64,000 nucleotides of DNA from Streptomyces sp. ML-6 (lineage in GTDB: Bacteria > Actinomycetota > Actinomycetes > Streptomycetales > Streptomycetaceae): assembly GCF_030116705.1 (NCBI RefSeq), contig NZ_JAOTIK010000002.1, positions 868,001 through 932,000 on the forward strand, read 5' to 3'. The notes beneath the pieces were generated by a model. The model worked only from the letters and a program-made list of their open reading frames with translations, did not search any database and was not told the origin of the DNA. Shown here piece after piece: positions 1 to 8,742 of this stretch. A program made the position numbers and the translations under genes. Each line of letters begins with the position of its first letter. Position 1 is the first letter of the stretch.

Positions 1-662
1 TTGTGGGGGAGGGAGCTGCCGTCGGCTGTGCCGTCGCTCGCCACGGTCTGGTGAGGCCGGGTACGTCGATGAAGTACGCGTCGTTGTCCAGCATGCGCTG
101 CTTCGTGCAGAAGCCCGACAGGCGGGATCCGGCACGCTCGTTCTGGGCGCCCGGCAGGGTGGTGCGGGCGCACTTCTCGGGGCAAGTGGGTGCGGTGTTC
201 GGCGCCCTCAGGTCGTCATAGAGACGCCACTTGTCATCGGCGTCCTTACGGGCGTAAGCCTGGAGGCACTGTGTGCCGTTCTCGGCACCTTGCTGAGATC
301 CGCCGCTCTCCTTGGTTGCCGCGAAGGCGTACTCGTCGCACCGGGTCTTCTTGCCGGCACCGGTTGCCTGCGGGTGCAGTGCCAGTGCGTACTGGCCGGA
401 GTCCGGGCAGACCACGGCTCGGTTCGCGTCCCGCTCGGCAGAGTCGAACTCACGATGCAGCGGGCTGTTGTCCTTCTTGCTGCCGGGGTGCCAGGCGAGT
501 TTGTCGCGCATCTCCATGTAATAGAGGGCGGCGCCTTCGACGTACTTGTGCTTCAGCTCGAAGGTGGGCGTGTACTTGGTGAAGACACAACCGACAGATG
601 CCGTGTTCGGCGTCATCTGGTCGCAGCGGATCTGCTCCCGGAACACCCAGCTGGGTTCGGTA
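1..662 (-). pseudogene. NucA/NucB-type nuclease domain protein, 5'-truncated remnant running off the window
   Basis: The minus strand carries an open frame from about 660 down to base 1, so its C-terminus lies outside the window. It reads like the C-terminal half of an actinobacterial secreted NucA/NucB-type DNase: WVFREQIRCDQ, then VGCVFTKYTP, then RCDEYAFAATKE, which matches the family's C-DEYPFAST signature, followed by several spaced cysteines and a QRMLDNDAYFIDV tail. There is no start codon or signal peptide. At about 655-664 the frame runs directly into antisense TetR coding sequence, so the 5' half has been lost by recombination. Family assignment rests on the DEY-FA-T motif and cysteine pattern. 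It could instead be the effector end of a larger polymorphic protein. Confidence 0.5.
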
Positions 663-663
663 G

Positions 664-1176
664 CGCGGCTTCGCCGCCACGACGGTACGGGATATCGCCG
701 GGGCGGCCGGCGTCAGCACCGGGACCGTGATGATGGTCGGTGACAAGAACGCACTGTTGGTCAGGGTTTTCGACTCGATGGTGGCTGCGGAGCATGCCCG
801 GCGCGCCGACATCGACCTGCAATCAACTGGCCCTGACGTTTGCGTGGACCGCTTGGGCGTTCTGGTCCAGCCGTTCGTCCTACTGTTCACCGACAGTCCC
901 GAGCTGGCGCGATCGTACGCGTCGATCCTGGTATCCGGCGCGCATTCCTCCTCGCTGTTCACTGACCTCGCCGCCCAGCTCATCGACGATTTTGCGGCCG
1001 CGATCACCATGCGCGGGTGCAGCTCGCAGGCTGACGCACCGGCCAAGGCGAAGGCGCTCTATGCCGCCTACGTCGGCACGCTCTTCACCTGGTCGGCACT
1101 TGGCTCCGCCGATCCCTCCGGCCTCACGGACAGCCTCCGAACCACCTTCGCGGCCATCTGCACCTGCAAGGAGTAA
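664..1176 (+). pseudogene. TetR-family regulator lacking the start of its HTH domain
   Basis: The plus-strand frame from 664 reads RGFAATTVRDIAGAAG, then VSTGTV and GDKNALL. This is the second half of a TetR HTH followed by the usual ligand-binding helices (PFVLLFTDSPELARSY near the middle). An in-frame TAG at 661-663 lies immediately upstream, so the first 25-30 residues, including the start and helix 1, are missing. The GTG at 727 would make a protein with no DNA-binding domain. The break coincides with the end of the opposing nuclease remnant. The stop TAA is at 1174-1176, 4 bp before the DoxX gene, so the pair was probably a small TetR-DoxX operon. Likely non-functional. Confidence 0.65.
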
Positions 1177-1180
1177 CCCC

Positions 1181-1540
1181 ATGCCCCTGACCCCCGATCC
1201 GTGGTGGCCCCCGGCCGTCCTCGCCATCGCCTTGTTCAGCGACGCGGCGATGTCACTGCGGCCGCCGAAGTTCATCCGCGACTGCCTGAACGGCGTGGGC
1301 TTCCCTCGCGAGTGGTGGTGGACGCTGATCGTGATCAAGACCCTCGCCGTGATCGGGCTCATTGCCGGGATCTGGATTCCCGGCATCGCTCTGGCTACCA
1401 ACACTGGCGTGATCGTCTACTTCGTGAGTGCCGCCGCGGCCCATGTCCGAGCCCGCTTCACCGGGCAGGCGTTCTGGCTCAACTGCCTTGGCATGCTTGC
1501 ACTCTCCATCACAGTTCTCGTGCTCTCGTTCGCGCTCTGA
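1181..1540 (+). CDS. DoxX-like small integral membrane protein
   Basis: A 119-residue hydrophobic protein with about four predicted membrane helices, around residues 7-22, 43-65, 68-90 and 98-118, in the layout of DoxX/DoxX-like small membrane proteins. In Streptomyces these often sit beside TetR or MarR regulators and are tied to redox or electrophile responses. The ATG at 1181 follows AAGGAG at 1168-1173 inside the end of the truncated TetR frame. The stop abuts the GTG start of the IS481-type transposase with no spacer, so its last residues may have been altered by the insertion. The specific function is unknown. Confidence 0.65.
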   Translation: MPLTPDPWWPPAVLAIALFSDAAMSLRPPKFIRDCLNGVGFPREWWWTLIVIKTLAVIGLIAGIWIPGIALATNTGVIVYFVSAAAAHVRARFTGQAFWLNCLGMLALSITVLVLSFAL

Positions 1541-2947
1541 GTGGCCGATACCTCAAGACGCGCCCCCTCCGGCACGACGCCCCCGCGCTCTCACCGGAAC
1601 GCGCCCCTCACGCCCGAGGGGCGCAAGCGGCTGATCGAACGATGCCGCACCCGTCCGATCGCACACGTAGCCGCAGAGACGGGTATCTCCCGAGCCACCG
1701 CGTCGAAGTGGGTAAACCGGTACAAGGAGTTCGGCGAGCTCGGTCTCATCGACCGATCGTCCGCTCCGACACGGCAGCCGACCGCGACGCCCGGATGCTT
1801 GGTGAAGCGGACCGAATCGATGCGGCGCGAGCACAAGTGGTCAGCATCCCGCATCGCGTTCGAGCTGCATCAAGACGGAACCCCGGTCAGTCGCCGCACC
1901 ATCACACGGCTGCTCGCGCAGCTCGGCTTGAACCGGCGGAAATTCATCGACCCGAATGGCGAGACGAACCGGGAGCCACAGAAGATCATCGCCGAGCGTC
2001 CCGGCCACATGGTGCATATTGACGTGAAGAAGACCGGCCGCATCCCGGACGGCAGCGGCTGGCGTGTGCATGGGAAGAGCAGCATCGAAGCCAAAGCCGT
2101 AGCGAGAACAAAGAAGCGCGGTGCGAAGACCGGCTACGTCTTCCTCCACTCCGCGATCGACGGCTACTCCAGGCTCGCCTGCACTGAAGCGTTGTCTGAC
2201 GAGAAGGCTGTAACAGCAGTCGCCTTCCTCGACCGGGCGCGAGCATGGTTTGCAGCTCACGGCATCACCCGGCTCGAGCGAATCGTGACCGACAACGGCT
2301 CCTGCTACCGCGCGGCCGTCTTCGCCGAGGCAATGGGCGAGAGCCGGCACCAGCGGATCACCCCGTGCACGCCACGACACAACGGGAAGACCGAGCGCTA
2401 CAACCGCATCCTTGCCGAGGAGTTCCTCTACGCCTGCACCTGGCACACAGAAGGGGAACGCACTGCCGCACTCGAGGTCTGGAACCAGCACTACAACTAT
2501 CGCCGACCCCACGGCGCACACGAAGGCCAACCGCCGGCCTCGGCGACGCCATCACGCGTCAACAACGTCCTGACCTCGTACATGTGCCCCGGGCAGGGGT
2601 GGTCGTACGCGCCGGGCGGAGTTGGTCGTACATCCCGGGCAGGGTTGGCCGTACGCCCCCGGCGGGACCGGCCCCGCCGGGGTGTGTGCGGCTACCTCGG
2701 CGGGGGCAGGGCCTCGAAGGCGCCCATCAGCAGCGGGTCCAGGGTGCCGGAGCGGCGGATCGCGCGGGGCGGGCGGGCCTGGAGGGTGGGACCAACGGCC
2801 CGCAGCAGGTTCAGGTACGCCGCCTGGGTCTCGGCCGCCGGGTCGATGCCGAGCTCCTCGGCGAGCACCTCGCGCAACTGCTGGTACGCGCGCAGGGCGT
2901 CCGCCCGGTTGCCGGCCGACGCGTACGCCGCCATCTGGCAGCGGTAG
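1541..2947 (+). CDS. IS481-family transposase with 3' read-through
   Basis: DDE-type integrase. It has an N-terminal helix-turn-helix region (residues about 20-75, LTPEGRKRLIERC then AAETGISRATASKW), then an rve-like catalytic core with D161 (HIDVKK), D251 (VTDNGS) and E285 (GKTERYN), giving IS481-like D-E spacing. The homologous part should end near 2582, after a VNNVLTSY-type terminus. There is no stop there, and the frame runs on through the 23-bp tandem repeats and antisense to the SARP gene to 2947. No terminal inverted repeats were found: the start abuts the DoxX stop, and the right end seems deleted or rearranged. Probably a dead or immobile element remnant. The catalytic triad is intact, but the long tail makes activity doubtful. 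Confidence 0.75.
   Translation: MADTSRRAPSGTTPPRSHRNAPLTPEGRKRLIERCRTRPIAHVAAETGISRATASKWVNRYKEFGELGLIDRSSAPTRQPTATPGCLVKRTESMRREHKWSASRIAFELHQDGTPVSRRTITRLLAQLGLNRRKFIDPNGETNREPQKIIAERPGHMVHIDVKKTGRIPDGSGWRVHGKSSIEAKAVARTKKRGAKTGYVFLHSAIDGYSRLACTEALSDEKAVTAVAFLDRARAWFAAHGITRLERIVTDNGSCYRAAVFAEAMGESRHQRITPCTPRHNGKTERYNRILAEEFLYACTWHTEGERTAALEVWNQHYNYRRPHGAHEGQPPASATPSRVNNVLTSYMCPGQGWSYAPGGVGRTSRAGLAVRPRRDRPRRGVCGYLGGGRASKAPISSGSRVPERRIARGGRAWRVGPTARSRFRYAAWVSAAGSMPSSSASTSRNCWYARRASARLPADAYAAIWQR
2586..2654. repeat. Three 23-bp tandem repeats after the transposase
   Basis: Units at 2586-2608, 2609-2631 and 2632-2654 share the pattern CCGGGC-G-G-TGG-CGTAC and differ at a few positions. They lie immediately after the expected C-terminus of the IS481-type transposase and are read through by its frame. 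They may be derived from the right end of the element or be a separate local duplication. Confidence 0.8.
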
Positions 2948-3543
2948 GCGCTCTCCCGGAACGGCGCACGGCGCACCGCCTCGTCCGCGTACCGCAGCCC
3001 GTGGTGCTCGTCTCCCAGGGCCGAGGCGGAGAGGCTCGCCAACTCCAGTGCGTTCAGGCGTAGTTCATCCACCCGTTCCCGGACGCTGCTCACCCACTCG
3101 CCGTCGTGCGCCGGCAGGAACGAGCCGCGGAGATTGGAGACCGCCCCGGCGGCGAGCTGCTGCGCCACGGGATAGGCGTGCTCCGCGAACGCCTCCTGCG
3201 CTTCGGTGACCGCGGCGTCGGCCGCTTCCAGGTCGACCGCCGCGTCGTCGGGCAGTCGCAGCAGATAGCGCCCGCTGTGGGCGACCAGCGGTGTCTCACC
3301 CGGCCTCTGGCGCGGATCGCTGACATAGGCGCGCACCCGGCTGACGACGCTGCGCAGGGCCGACGCCCAGGTGTCGGGCAGTCCTTCCGGCCACACGGTG
3401 TCGGCGAGCTGGTCGCGGCCGGTCCCCGCGGAGCGTTCCAGGACCAGCCGGGCGAAGGCCACCTGGGCCTGGGCGCTCGACAGGTGCTGGGGCGGGGCTC
3501 CGTCGTGCTCCACGGTGACGAGTCCTACGAGTCTGATCAGCAA
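2692..3543 (-). CDS. SARP-family (AfsR/DnrI-type) pathway regulator
   Basis: A 283-residue regulator of SARP build: an N-terminal OmpR-like winged helix (about residues 1-95, with SALRSVVSRVRAYV in the recognition region) and a bacterial transcriptional activation domain (about 100-255, including LRLNALELASLSASALG and AYQQLREVLAEELGIDP). There are no NB-ARC or TPR extensions, so it is a short SARP. The TTG start at 3543 is supported by GGGGAG seven bases upstream. It is transcribed divergently from the biosynthetic operon that begins at 3905, and by family precedent would activate it. The 3' end overlaps the read-through tail of the transposase. Confidence 0.88.
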   Translation of the reverse strand: MLIRLVGLVTVEHDGAPPQHLSSAQAQVAFARLVLERSAGTGRDQLADTVWPEGLPDTWASALRSVVSRVRAYVSDPRQRPGETPLVAHSGRYLLRLPDDAAVDLEAADAAVTEAQEAFAEHAYPVAQQLAAGAVSNLRGSFLPAHDGEWVSSVRERVDELRLNALELASLSASALGDEHHGLRYADEAVRRAPFRESAYRCQMAAYASAGNRADALRAYQQLREVLAEELGIDPAAETQAAYLNLLRAVGPTLQARPPRAIRRSGTLDPLLMGAFEALPPPR

Positions 3544-3904
3544 ATCTGGCTCCCCAAGACATCGGCGGCTCCCCCTGGCCGAAAGCGCGTGGGTGCGGCA
3601 CGGAATGGATCGTGGACCATTTCGGGGACGATCACAGGATCGCCACTCCTTTTACATTCTCTTTCCCGTGCATTCGACCGTACCGGCGGTCGGTCGACCT
3701 GTTCAACCGTGGCCGTAAACATACCGGGGCGAATAGTCGGAACCGTTCCTTCCGGTATTTGGCGACTCGTCGTTCGACCTTTTCGCGAAGGAAATTCGAG
3801 CCGTCCGTGCCGTATTGCGCGCGTCTTGCGGCCGACCTCTAGAAATGACGTCGCGTTGGGACAAGGCCAAGAAGCCGAACGAAGCCGTGGAAGAGGAGAC
3901 GCAC
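3544..3904. promoter_or_regulatory. Divergent promoter region, SARP gene / cluster 1 operon
   Basis: This is a gap of about 360 bp between divergent starts and is visibly richer in A/T than its surroundings. It holds three copies of a seven-base element (T/G)TCGACC at 3673-3679, 3693-3699 and 3773-3779. SARPs bind direct heptamer repeats, but the 20- and 80-bp spacing does not match the usual 11- or 22-bp spacing, so the assignment is tentative. GAGGAG lies just before the GTG at 3905. No other gene is seen in the gap. Confidence 0.4.
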
Positions 3905-5125
3905 GTGAACGCACCCGGAGCATGGGAACGCCTCGAACCGAAACTGGCGGCCACCCGGCGGCGGGTGCAGGCGCTCGAATCGGAACCCGAACGCCGCAAC
4001 AGTTTCGTCGCCTACACCGTCGAACGCGACAGCGCCTACGCCGATCTCGACGGACGCCGGCTGCTGATGATGTCCGGATACAGTTACCTCGGACTCGCCG
4101 GGGACGAACGCGTCGTCGCCGCCGCCAAGGCCGCCGTCGACCGCTACGGGACCGGAAACCACGGCGTGCGCGCGCTGGCCGGATCCATTCCACTGCACGA
4201 GGAACTGGAGGCCGAGGTCGCCCGGTTCGCCGAGCGCGAGACGGCCATGGTCTTCGGCTCCGGCTATGCGGCCAACGTCGGCACCGTCGGCGGCCTCGTG
4301 GGCGCGGGCGACACCGTCTTCATCGACAAGTACGACCACGCCTCGATCGTCGACGGCTGCCGCCTCTCCGGCGCCACCGTCACCCGCTTCCGTCACAACG
4401 ACGTCGACCACCTCGACCGCAGGCTGCGGGCCGCCGGACCCGACGGCGTACGCCTCGTCGTCGTCGACAGCGTCTACTCCATGGACGGCGACATCGCCCC
4501 GCTGCCCGAACTGCGCAAGGTGTGCGACGAACACAACGCCCTCCTGATGGTCGACGAGGCACACGCGCTCGGCGTCATCGGCGCCACCGGACGCGGCATC
4601 GAGGAACACTTCGACCGGCGTGTCGAGGTCGACATCAAACTCGGCACGCTCTCCAAGGCGATCCCCTCCATGGGCGGCTGGGTCGCGGGCCCCGAGCGGC
4701 TGATCGGCCATCTGCGGTACGCGGCGCGGCCGTTCCTGTTCTCCGCCGCCCTCGGCCCCGCCCAGGCCGCCGCCGCCCTGGAATCACTGCGCATCCTGCA
4801 ACGCGAACCGGAACGGGTCGCGCACATCCAGCACCAGTCCGAACGGCTGCGCGCCCTCATCAACGCCGAGGGACTGCGCACCCAGGACAGCGAGACCGCG
4901 GTACTGCCGCTGATCGCCGGCTCGGACGAGGCGGCGTACGACCTCGCCACCGCCTGCCGCCGCAACGGCGTCATCGGACTGCCCGTGGTCACCCCGGCCG
5001 TCCCCAACGACCTCGCCCGGCTCCGGATCGCCGTCACGGCCCGCCACACGGAGGCCGACATCGACTTCGCCGCCGAGGTCTTCCTCAAGTCCGCCCGAGA
5101 GTGCGGCATCCTCCCCGCCCGATAG
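3905..5125 (+). CDS. Alpha-oxoamine synthase (AONS/KBL family), PLP-dependent
   Basis: First gene of cluster 1. Family enzymes condense an amino acid with an acyl thioester, with decarboxylation. Seen here: GYSYLGLAGD near the N-terminus, TGNHGVRALAG, the PLP-contacting DEAHALGV, and GTLSKA with Schiff-base lysine K251. At 406 residues it has single-domain size, without the ACP domains fused to the prodiginine homologue. The GTG at 3905 is chosen because GAGGAG lies seven bases upstream; an in-frame ATG at 3845 would add 20 unconserved residues. The KAS gene follows 11 bp later. With an ACP and ligase in the same operon, the acyl donor is probably an ACP-bound intermediate; the amino acid partner is unknown. 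Confidence 0.88.
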   Translation: MNAPGAWERLEPKLAATRRRVQALESEPERRNSFVAYTVERDSAYADLDGRRLLMMSGYSYLGLAGDERVVAAAKAAVDRYGTGNHGVRALAGSIPLHEELEAEVARFAERETAMVFGSGYAANVGTVGGLVGAGDTVFIDKYDHASIVDGCRLSGATVTRFRHNDVDHLDRRLRAAGPDGVRLVVVDSVYSMDGDIAPLPELRKVCDEHNALLMVDEAHALGVIGATGRGIEEHFDRRVEVDIKLGTLSKAIPSMGGWVAGPERLIGHLRYAARPFLFSAALGPAQAAAALESLRILQREPERVAHIQHQSERLRALINAEGLRTQDSETAVLPLIAGSDEAAYDLATACRRNGVIGLPVVTPAVPNDLARLRIAVTARHTEADIDFAAEVFLKSARECGILPAR

Positions 5126-5136
5126 GACGTGCCCCC

Positions 5137-6372
5137 ATGGCGACCTCCACCGGACCAGCGGTCGTGATCACCGGCATCGGCGTGGTCACCCCCGCCGGCT
5201 GCACCCCCGACGAGCTGTGGGCCGGACTGCGCGCCGGCCGGTCCACCGCCGCCGAGCTCACCCACCTCGACCTGACCCGCCACCGGGTGCGCATCGGCTG
5301 CCGGGTCCGCGGCCTCGACACCATGGACCTGGTGTCCGCGAAGGACGCCCGCCGGATGGACCCGTTCGCGCTGTACGGGACGACCGCCGCACTGGCGGCC
5401 CACCGGGACGCCGGCTCCCCGGCCCCGGACCCGGGCCGCACCGCGGTCGTCGTCGGCAACGCGGTCGGCGGACGGACCACCAGCGACCGGGAGTCCGCGC
5501 TGTTCACCGCGGACGGCCCGCACCGGGTCAACCCGCTGATGCCCCTGATGACCATGCCCAACGCGGCCGCCGCGCAGATCGCCATGCGACTGGGCTGGAC
5601 GGGGCCCGCCACCACCATCGCCACCACCTGCGCCAGCGGCGCCGACGCCATCGGCCAGGCGGCGCTGCTGCTGCGGACCCACCGGGCCGACATGGTCGTC
5701 GCGGGCGGCTGCGAATCCACCCTGACCCCGGTCACCCTGGCCGGCTTCGGCAACCTGAACGCCGTCTCGCTGCGCAACGACGAGCCGGACCGGGCCTCGC
5801 GGCCGTTCGACGCCGACCGCGACGGGTTCGTCATGGGGGAGGGGGCCGGCTTCGTCGTCCTGGAACGGGCCGACGACGCCCGGGCGCGCGGCGCGCGCGC
5901 CTACGCCGAGGTCGCCGGGTACGGCGCCACCTCCGACGCCCACCACCTGTCGATGCCGCTGCCGGACGGCGCGGGCGCGGCCGGTGCGATGGCCGCCGCC
6001 CTCGCCGACGCGGGCCTCGCCCCGTCCGACATCGCCCATGTCAACGCCCACGGCACGTCGACCCCGCACAACGACCGGGCCGAGGCCGCCGCCCTGACGA
6101 AGGTGTTCGGCACCGCCGGCCCCCCGGTCACCGCCCCCAAGGGCGTCATCGGCCATCTGATCGGCGCCGCGGGCGCCGTCGAAACGATCGCGGCCGTGCT
6201 GGCGATGCGGGCCCGCGAGGTGCCGCCCACCGCCAACCACGAACGCCTCGAACCAGGAATGGACATCGACGTGGTCCACGAGAAGCCCCGCCCCATCGCC
6301 TCGGGCCCCGCCCTGTCGAACTCCTTCGGCTTCGGCGGACACAACGCCTCGCTGGTGGTGGTGCCGGCATGA
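5137..6372 (+). CDS. Beta-ketoacyl-ACP synthase (KAS I/II, FabF-like)
   Basis: A 411-residue thiolase-fold condensing enzyme. The Cys-His-His triad is complete: C165 in TTCASGADA, H305 in NAHGTSTPHND and H340 in GHLIGAAGA, and the C-terminal NSFGFGGHN motif is present, so it should carry out real Claisen condensation rather than act as a chain-length factor. It would extend an ACP-bound starter with malonyl-ACP inside the pathway. The stop overlaps the next start (ATGA), showing translational coupling. No malonyltransferase is encoded in the operon, so primary-metabolism FabD would be needed. Confidence 0.9.
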   Translation: MATSTGPAVVITGIGVVTPAGCTPDELWAGLRAGRSTAAELTHLDLTRHRVRIGCRVRGLDTMDLVSAKDARRMDPFALYGTTAALAAHRDAGSPAPDPGRTAVVVGNAVGGRTTSDRESALFTADGPHRVNPLMPLMTMPNAAAAQIAMRLGWTGPATTIATTCASGADAIGQAALLLRTHRADMVVAGGCESTLTPVTLAGFGNLNAVSLRNDEPDRASRPFDADRDGFVMGEGAGFVVLERADDARARGARAYAEVAGYGATSDAHHLSMPLPDGAGAAGAMAAALADAGLAPSDIAHVNAHGTSTPHNDRAEAAALTKVFGTAGPPVTAPKGVIGHLIGAAGAVETIAAVLAMRAREVPPTANHERLEPGMDIDVVHEKPRPIASGPALSNSFGFGGHNASLVVVPA

Positions 6373-7232
6373 CGACGACGGCCGAGACCCCGCACACCAC
6401 CGAGACCTCGAGCACCACCGAACACACCGTCACCACCGAGGAGATCACCGCCTACCGGGCCGCCGCCCGCGCCGGACTGCCCCCGGCCGCGAACGACCAG
6501 GCGTCGCCCGTGCACGCCTTCGTGCTCGCCCACGCGGAGGCCGACCGCACCGTGCGGTCGCTGATCGCGGGACAGGAGGCATCGGTCGTCCACCTCGCAC
6601 AGGACATCCGGCTGCGGCGGCCGGTACGGCCCGGCGAGAGCGTCGGCATCACGCTCGACGTGCTCGGCGCCCGGCGCGAACCGCGCGGCACCCGGGTCGC
6701 CGTACGCACCCGGCTCACCGGCCACGACGGCACCGAATTCGCCGAACTGGTCACCGCCGCCCTCCTCGTGGGCGCGAACGGCATCGAACCGTTCGGCGAG
6801 ATCCCCCAGGGGAGCGCCCCGGCCCCCGCCGGCCCGCCCGGCGAACCGGCCACCGCCACCCACGAGCCGACCCCGGACGGCATCCGCGCCTACGCCCACG
6901 CCTCCGGCGACCTCAACCCCATCCACCTCGACCCCGCCGCCGCCCGCGCCGCCGGCTTCGAGAACGTCATCGCCCACGGCATGAGCGTCGTCGCCCTGGT
7001 CTGCGAGGAGATCGCCGACCGGTACGCGCACGGCGACATCGCCCGCATCCGCGCCGTCAGCGGCCGGTTCTCCGCCCCCGTCCTCCCGGACGAACCGCTC
7101 GACATCACCCTCCAGCCCGACGCCGGCCACACCGTCGTGCGGTTCACCTGCCGCACCGCCGGAGGAATCGCGGTCAAGGCCGGCCGGGCCGAGCTCGCCC
7201 CCGCACCGGAAGGAGACGGCCCCCATGACTGA
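6369..7232 (+). CDS. MaoC-like double-hotdog hydratase/dehydratase
   Basis: A 287-residue protein with a Thr-rich N-terminal tail of about 25 residues, a degenerate N-terminal hotdog half (about 30-140), and a C-terminal MaoC domain (about 160-280) bearing the hydratase-2 signature ASGDLNPIHLD followed by GMSVVALV. Family members add or remove water on enoyl/hydroxyacyl thioesters. It overlaps the KAS gene by 4 bp and the ligase gene by 8 bp. No ketoreductase is encoded in the operon, so its hydroxyacyl substrate must come from elsewhere or it does non-canonical chemistry. Proline-rich linker near 145-155. Confidence 0.8.
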   Translation: MTTTAETPHTTETSSTTEHTVTTEEITAYRAAARAGLPPAANDQASPVHAFVLAHAEADRTVRSLIAGQEASVVHLAQDIRLRRPVRPGESVGITLDVLGARREPRGTRVAVRTRLTGHDGTEFAELVTAALLVGANGIEPFGEIPQGSAPAPAGPPGEPATATHEPTPDGIRAYAHASGDLNPIHLDPAAARAAGFENVIAHGMSVVALVCEEIADRYAHGDIARIRAVSGRFSAPVLPDEPLDITLQPDAGHTVVRFTCRTAGGIAVKAGRAELAPAPEGDGPHD

Positions 7233-8742
7233 CACACCCCCGAGGCCCCCGGCCGGCGAACTCCTCCCCGGTTTCCTCACCCACGTCCGCGAGCGCCCCG
7301 ACGCACCCGCACTCCTCCAGCACGACGAGGAGACGACGTACCGCACGCTGCACGACATGGCCGGCCACGAACGCGAACGCCTCGCCCGCCTCTCCCTCGC
7401 CCCCGGCGAACCCGTCGGCGTCCTCGCCCCCAAGTCCCCCGGCACCATCGCCCTCGTCCTGGCCTGCCTGCTCACCGGACGGCCCTTCCTGCTGCCCTCC
7501 CCGGCGCTCGCCGACACCCAGCTCGCCGAACTGTTCGCCCGGGCCGGCTGCCGGCACGTCCTCGCCCCCCGCGGCGAACCGGAACGCGCCCTGCCGACGG
7601 TCACCGCCGAACCGCTCCCGCCACCCGCCGGCACCACCTTCATGCTCACCACCTCCGGCTCCACCGGACTGCCCAAGATCGTCCCGCTGGGCCGCGACGC
7701 CGTGGACCGGTTCACCGCCTGGGCCGGCCCGGCCTTCGGCATCGGCCCCGGCACCACCGTCCTCAACCACGCCCCGCTCAACTTCGACCTGTGCCTGTTC
7801 GACGTCTGGACGACCCTCGCGCACGGCGGCCGGGTCGTCCTCGTCGACCCGGCGGTCGCCGCCGACGGCCGACGCGTCCTGGACCTGGTGGCCCGGCACG
7901 AGGCGGACGTCGTCCAGGCCGTGCCGATGCTGTACGGGCTGCTCGCCGACGCCGCCCGCCGCACCGGGACCGCCCTGCCCTCCGTACGGCACGTCCTGTT
8001 CACCGGCGACGCCGTGCCCGACCGCACCTTCACCGAGCTGCCCCGGCTCTTCCCGAACGCGCGGCTGTACAACGTCTACGGCTGCACCGAGACCAACGAC
8101 AGCTTCGTCCACGAGGTCGACACCGGCACCACCGGGCTCCCGCCCGTCCCCCTCGGCCTCCCGCTGCCCGGCGTCCGGGCCCTCGTCCTCGACGACCGCG
8201 GCACCCCCGTCGAGGGCCCCGGCTCCGGCGAACTGTACGTCTCCACCCCCTTCCAGGCACCCGGCTACCTCGACCCCACCCGCCACCGCGGCAAGTTCAC
8301 CGGCCATCCGCTCGGCCTCGACGACCGCCCATGGTTCCGCACCGGCGACCTGGTGCGCCGCGACACCGACGGCCGGCTCCACCTCACCGGCCGCGCCGAC
8401 TTCCAGGTCAAGGTGCGCGGCATCGCCGTCAACACGGCCGAGATCGAACAGGTGCTGCTGCGCCACCCCGCCGTGCTCGAAGCGGGTGTCGTGGCCCGGC
8501 CCGACCCGCTCACCGGCCGCACCCTCGTCGCCGGGGTCCGCCGCGCCCCCGGCACCGGGCTCAACAGCCTCCAGCTCAAGGAGCACTGCGCCCGCGGCCT
8601 GCCCGGGGCGGCCGTCCCCACCGTCCTGCGGATCACCGACGACCCGCTCCCCAAGACCTCCACGGGAAAGGTCGACCGCAACGCGCTCGACCGCCCCGCC
8701 GAGCGGCGCCCAGCAGTCACGAACGAAGGAAGGACGTCATGA
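7225..8742 (+). CDS. Amino acid adenylation (ANL) ligase, possibly prolyl-type
   Basis: A stand-alone 505-residue ANL enzyme that would activate a carboxylic acid as its AMP ester and load it onto the adjacent ACP. Core motifs are visible: TTSGSTGLPK (A3, about residue 142), NFDLCLFDVW (A4), NVYGCTET (A5), FRTGDL (A7), and A10 STGKVDRNAL with catalytic K482. The A4 segment places Asp-Leu at the first two substrate-pocket positions, as in NRPS domains that bind an alpha-amino group. Together with the free ACP and the acyl-CoA dehydrogenase it resembles the proline-to-pyrrole cassette of prodiginine and pyoluteorin pathways. That parallel is inferred from context; the substrate is not proven. 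Confidence 0.85.
   Translation: MTDTPPRPPAGELLPGFLTHVRERPDAPALLQHDEETTYRTLHDMAGHERERLARLSLAPGEPVGVLAPKSPGTIALVLACLLTGRPFLLPSPALADTQLAELFARAGCRHVLAPRGEPERALPTVTAEPLPPPAGTTFMLTTSGSTGLPKIVPLGRDAVDRFTAWAGPAFGIGPGTTVLNHAPLNFDLCLFDVWTTLAHGGRVVLVDPAVAADGRRVLDLVARHEADVVQAVPMLYGLLADAARRTGTALPSVRHVLFTGDAVPDRTFTELPRLFPNARLYNVYGCTETNDSFVHEVDTGTTGLPPVPLGLPLPGVRALVLDDRGTPVEGPGSGELYVSTPFQAPGYLDPTRHRGKFTGHPLGLDDRPWFRTGDLVRRDTDGRLHLTGRADFQVKVRGIAVNTAEIEQVLLRHPAVLEAGVVARPDPLTGRTLVAGVRRAPGTGLNSLQLKEHCARGLPGAAVPTVLRITDDPLPKTSTGKVDRNALDRPAERRPAVTNEGRTS

Noticed and set aside
2245..3063. Plus-strand frame overlapping the transposase end and SARP gene
   Set aside because: Arg/Pro-rich translation without homology features; conflicts with both the transposase and the SARP.
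4474..8072. Long minus-strand frames opposite the AONS/KAS/MaoC/ligase genes
   Set aside because: Antisense shadows; plus-strand proteins carry complete active sites and overlap one another in operon fashion.
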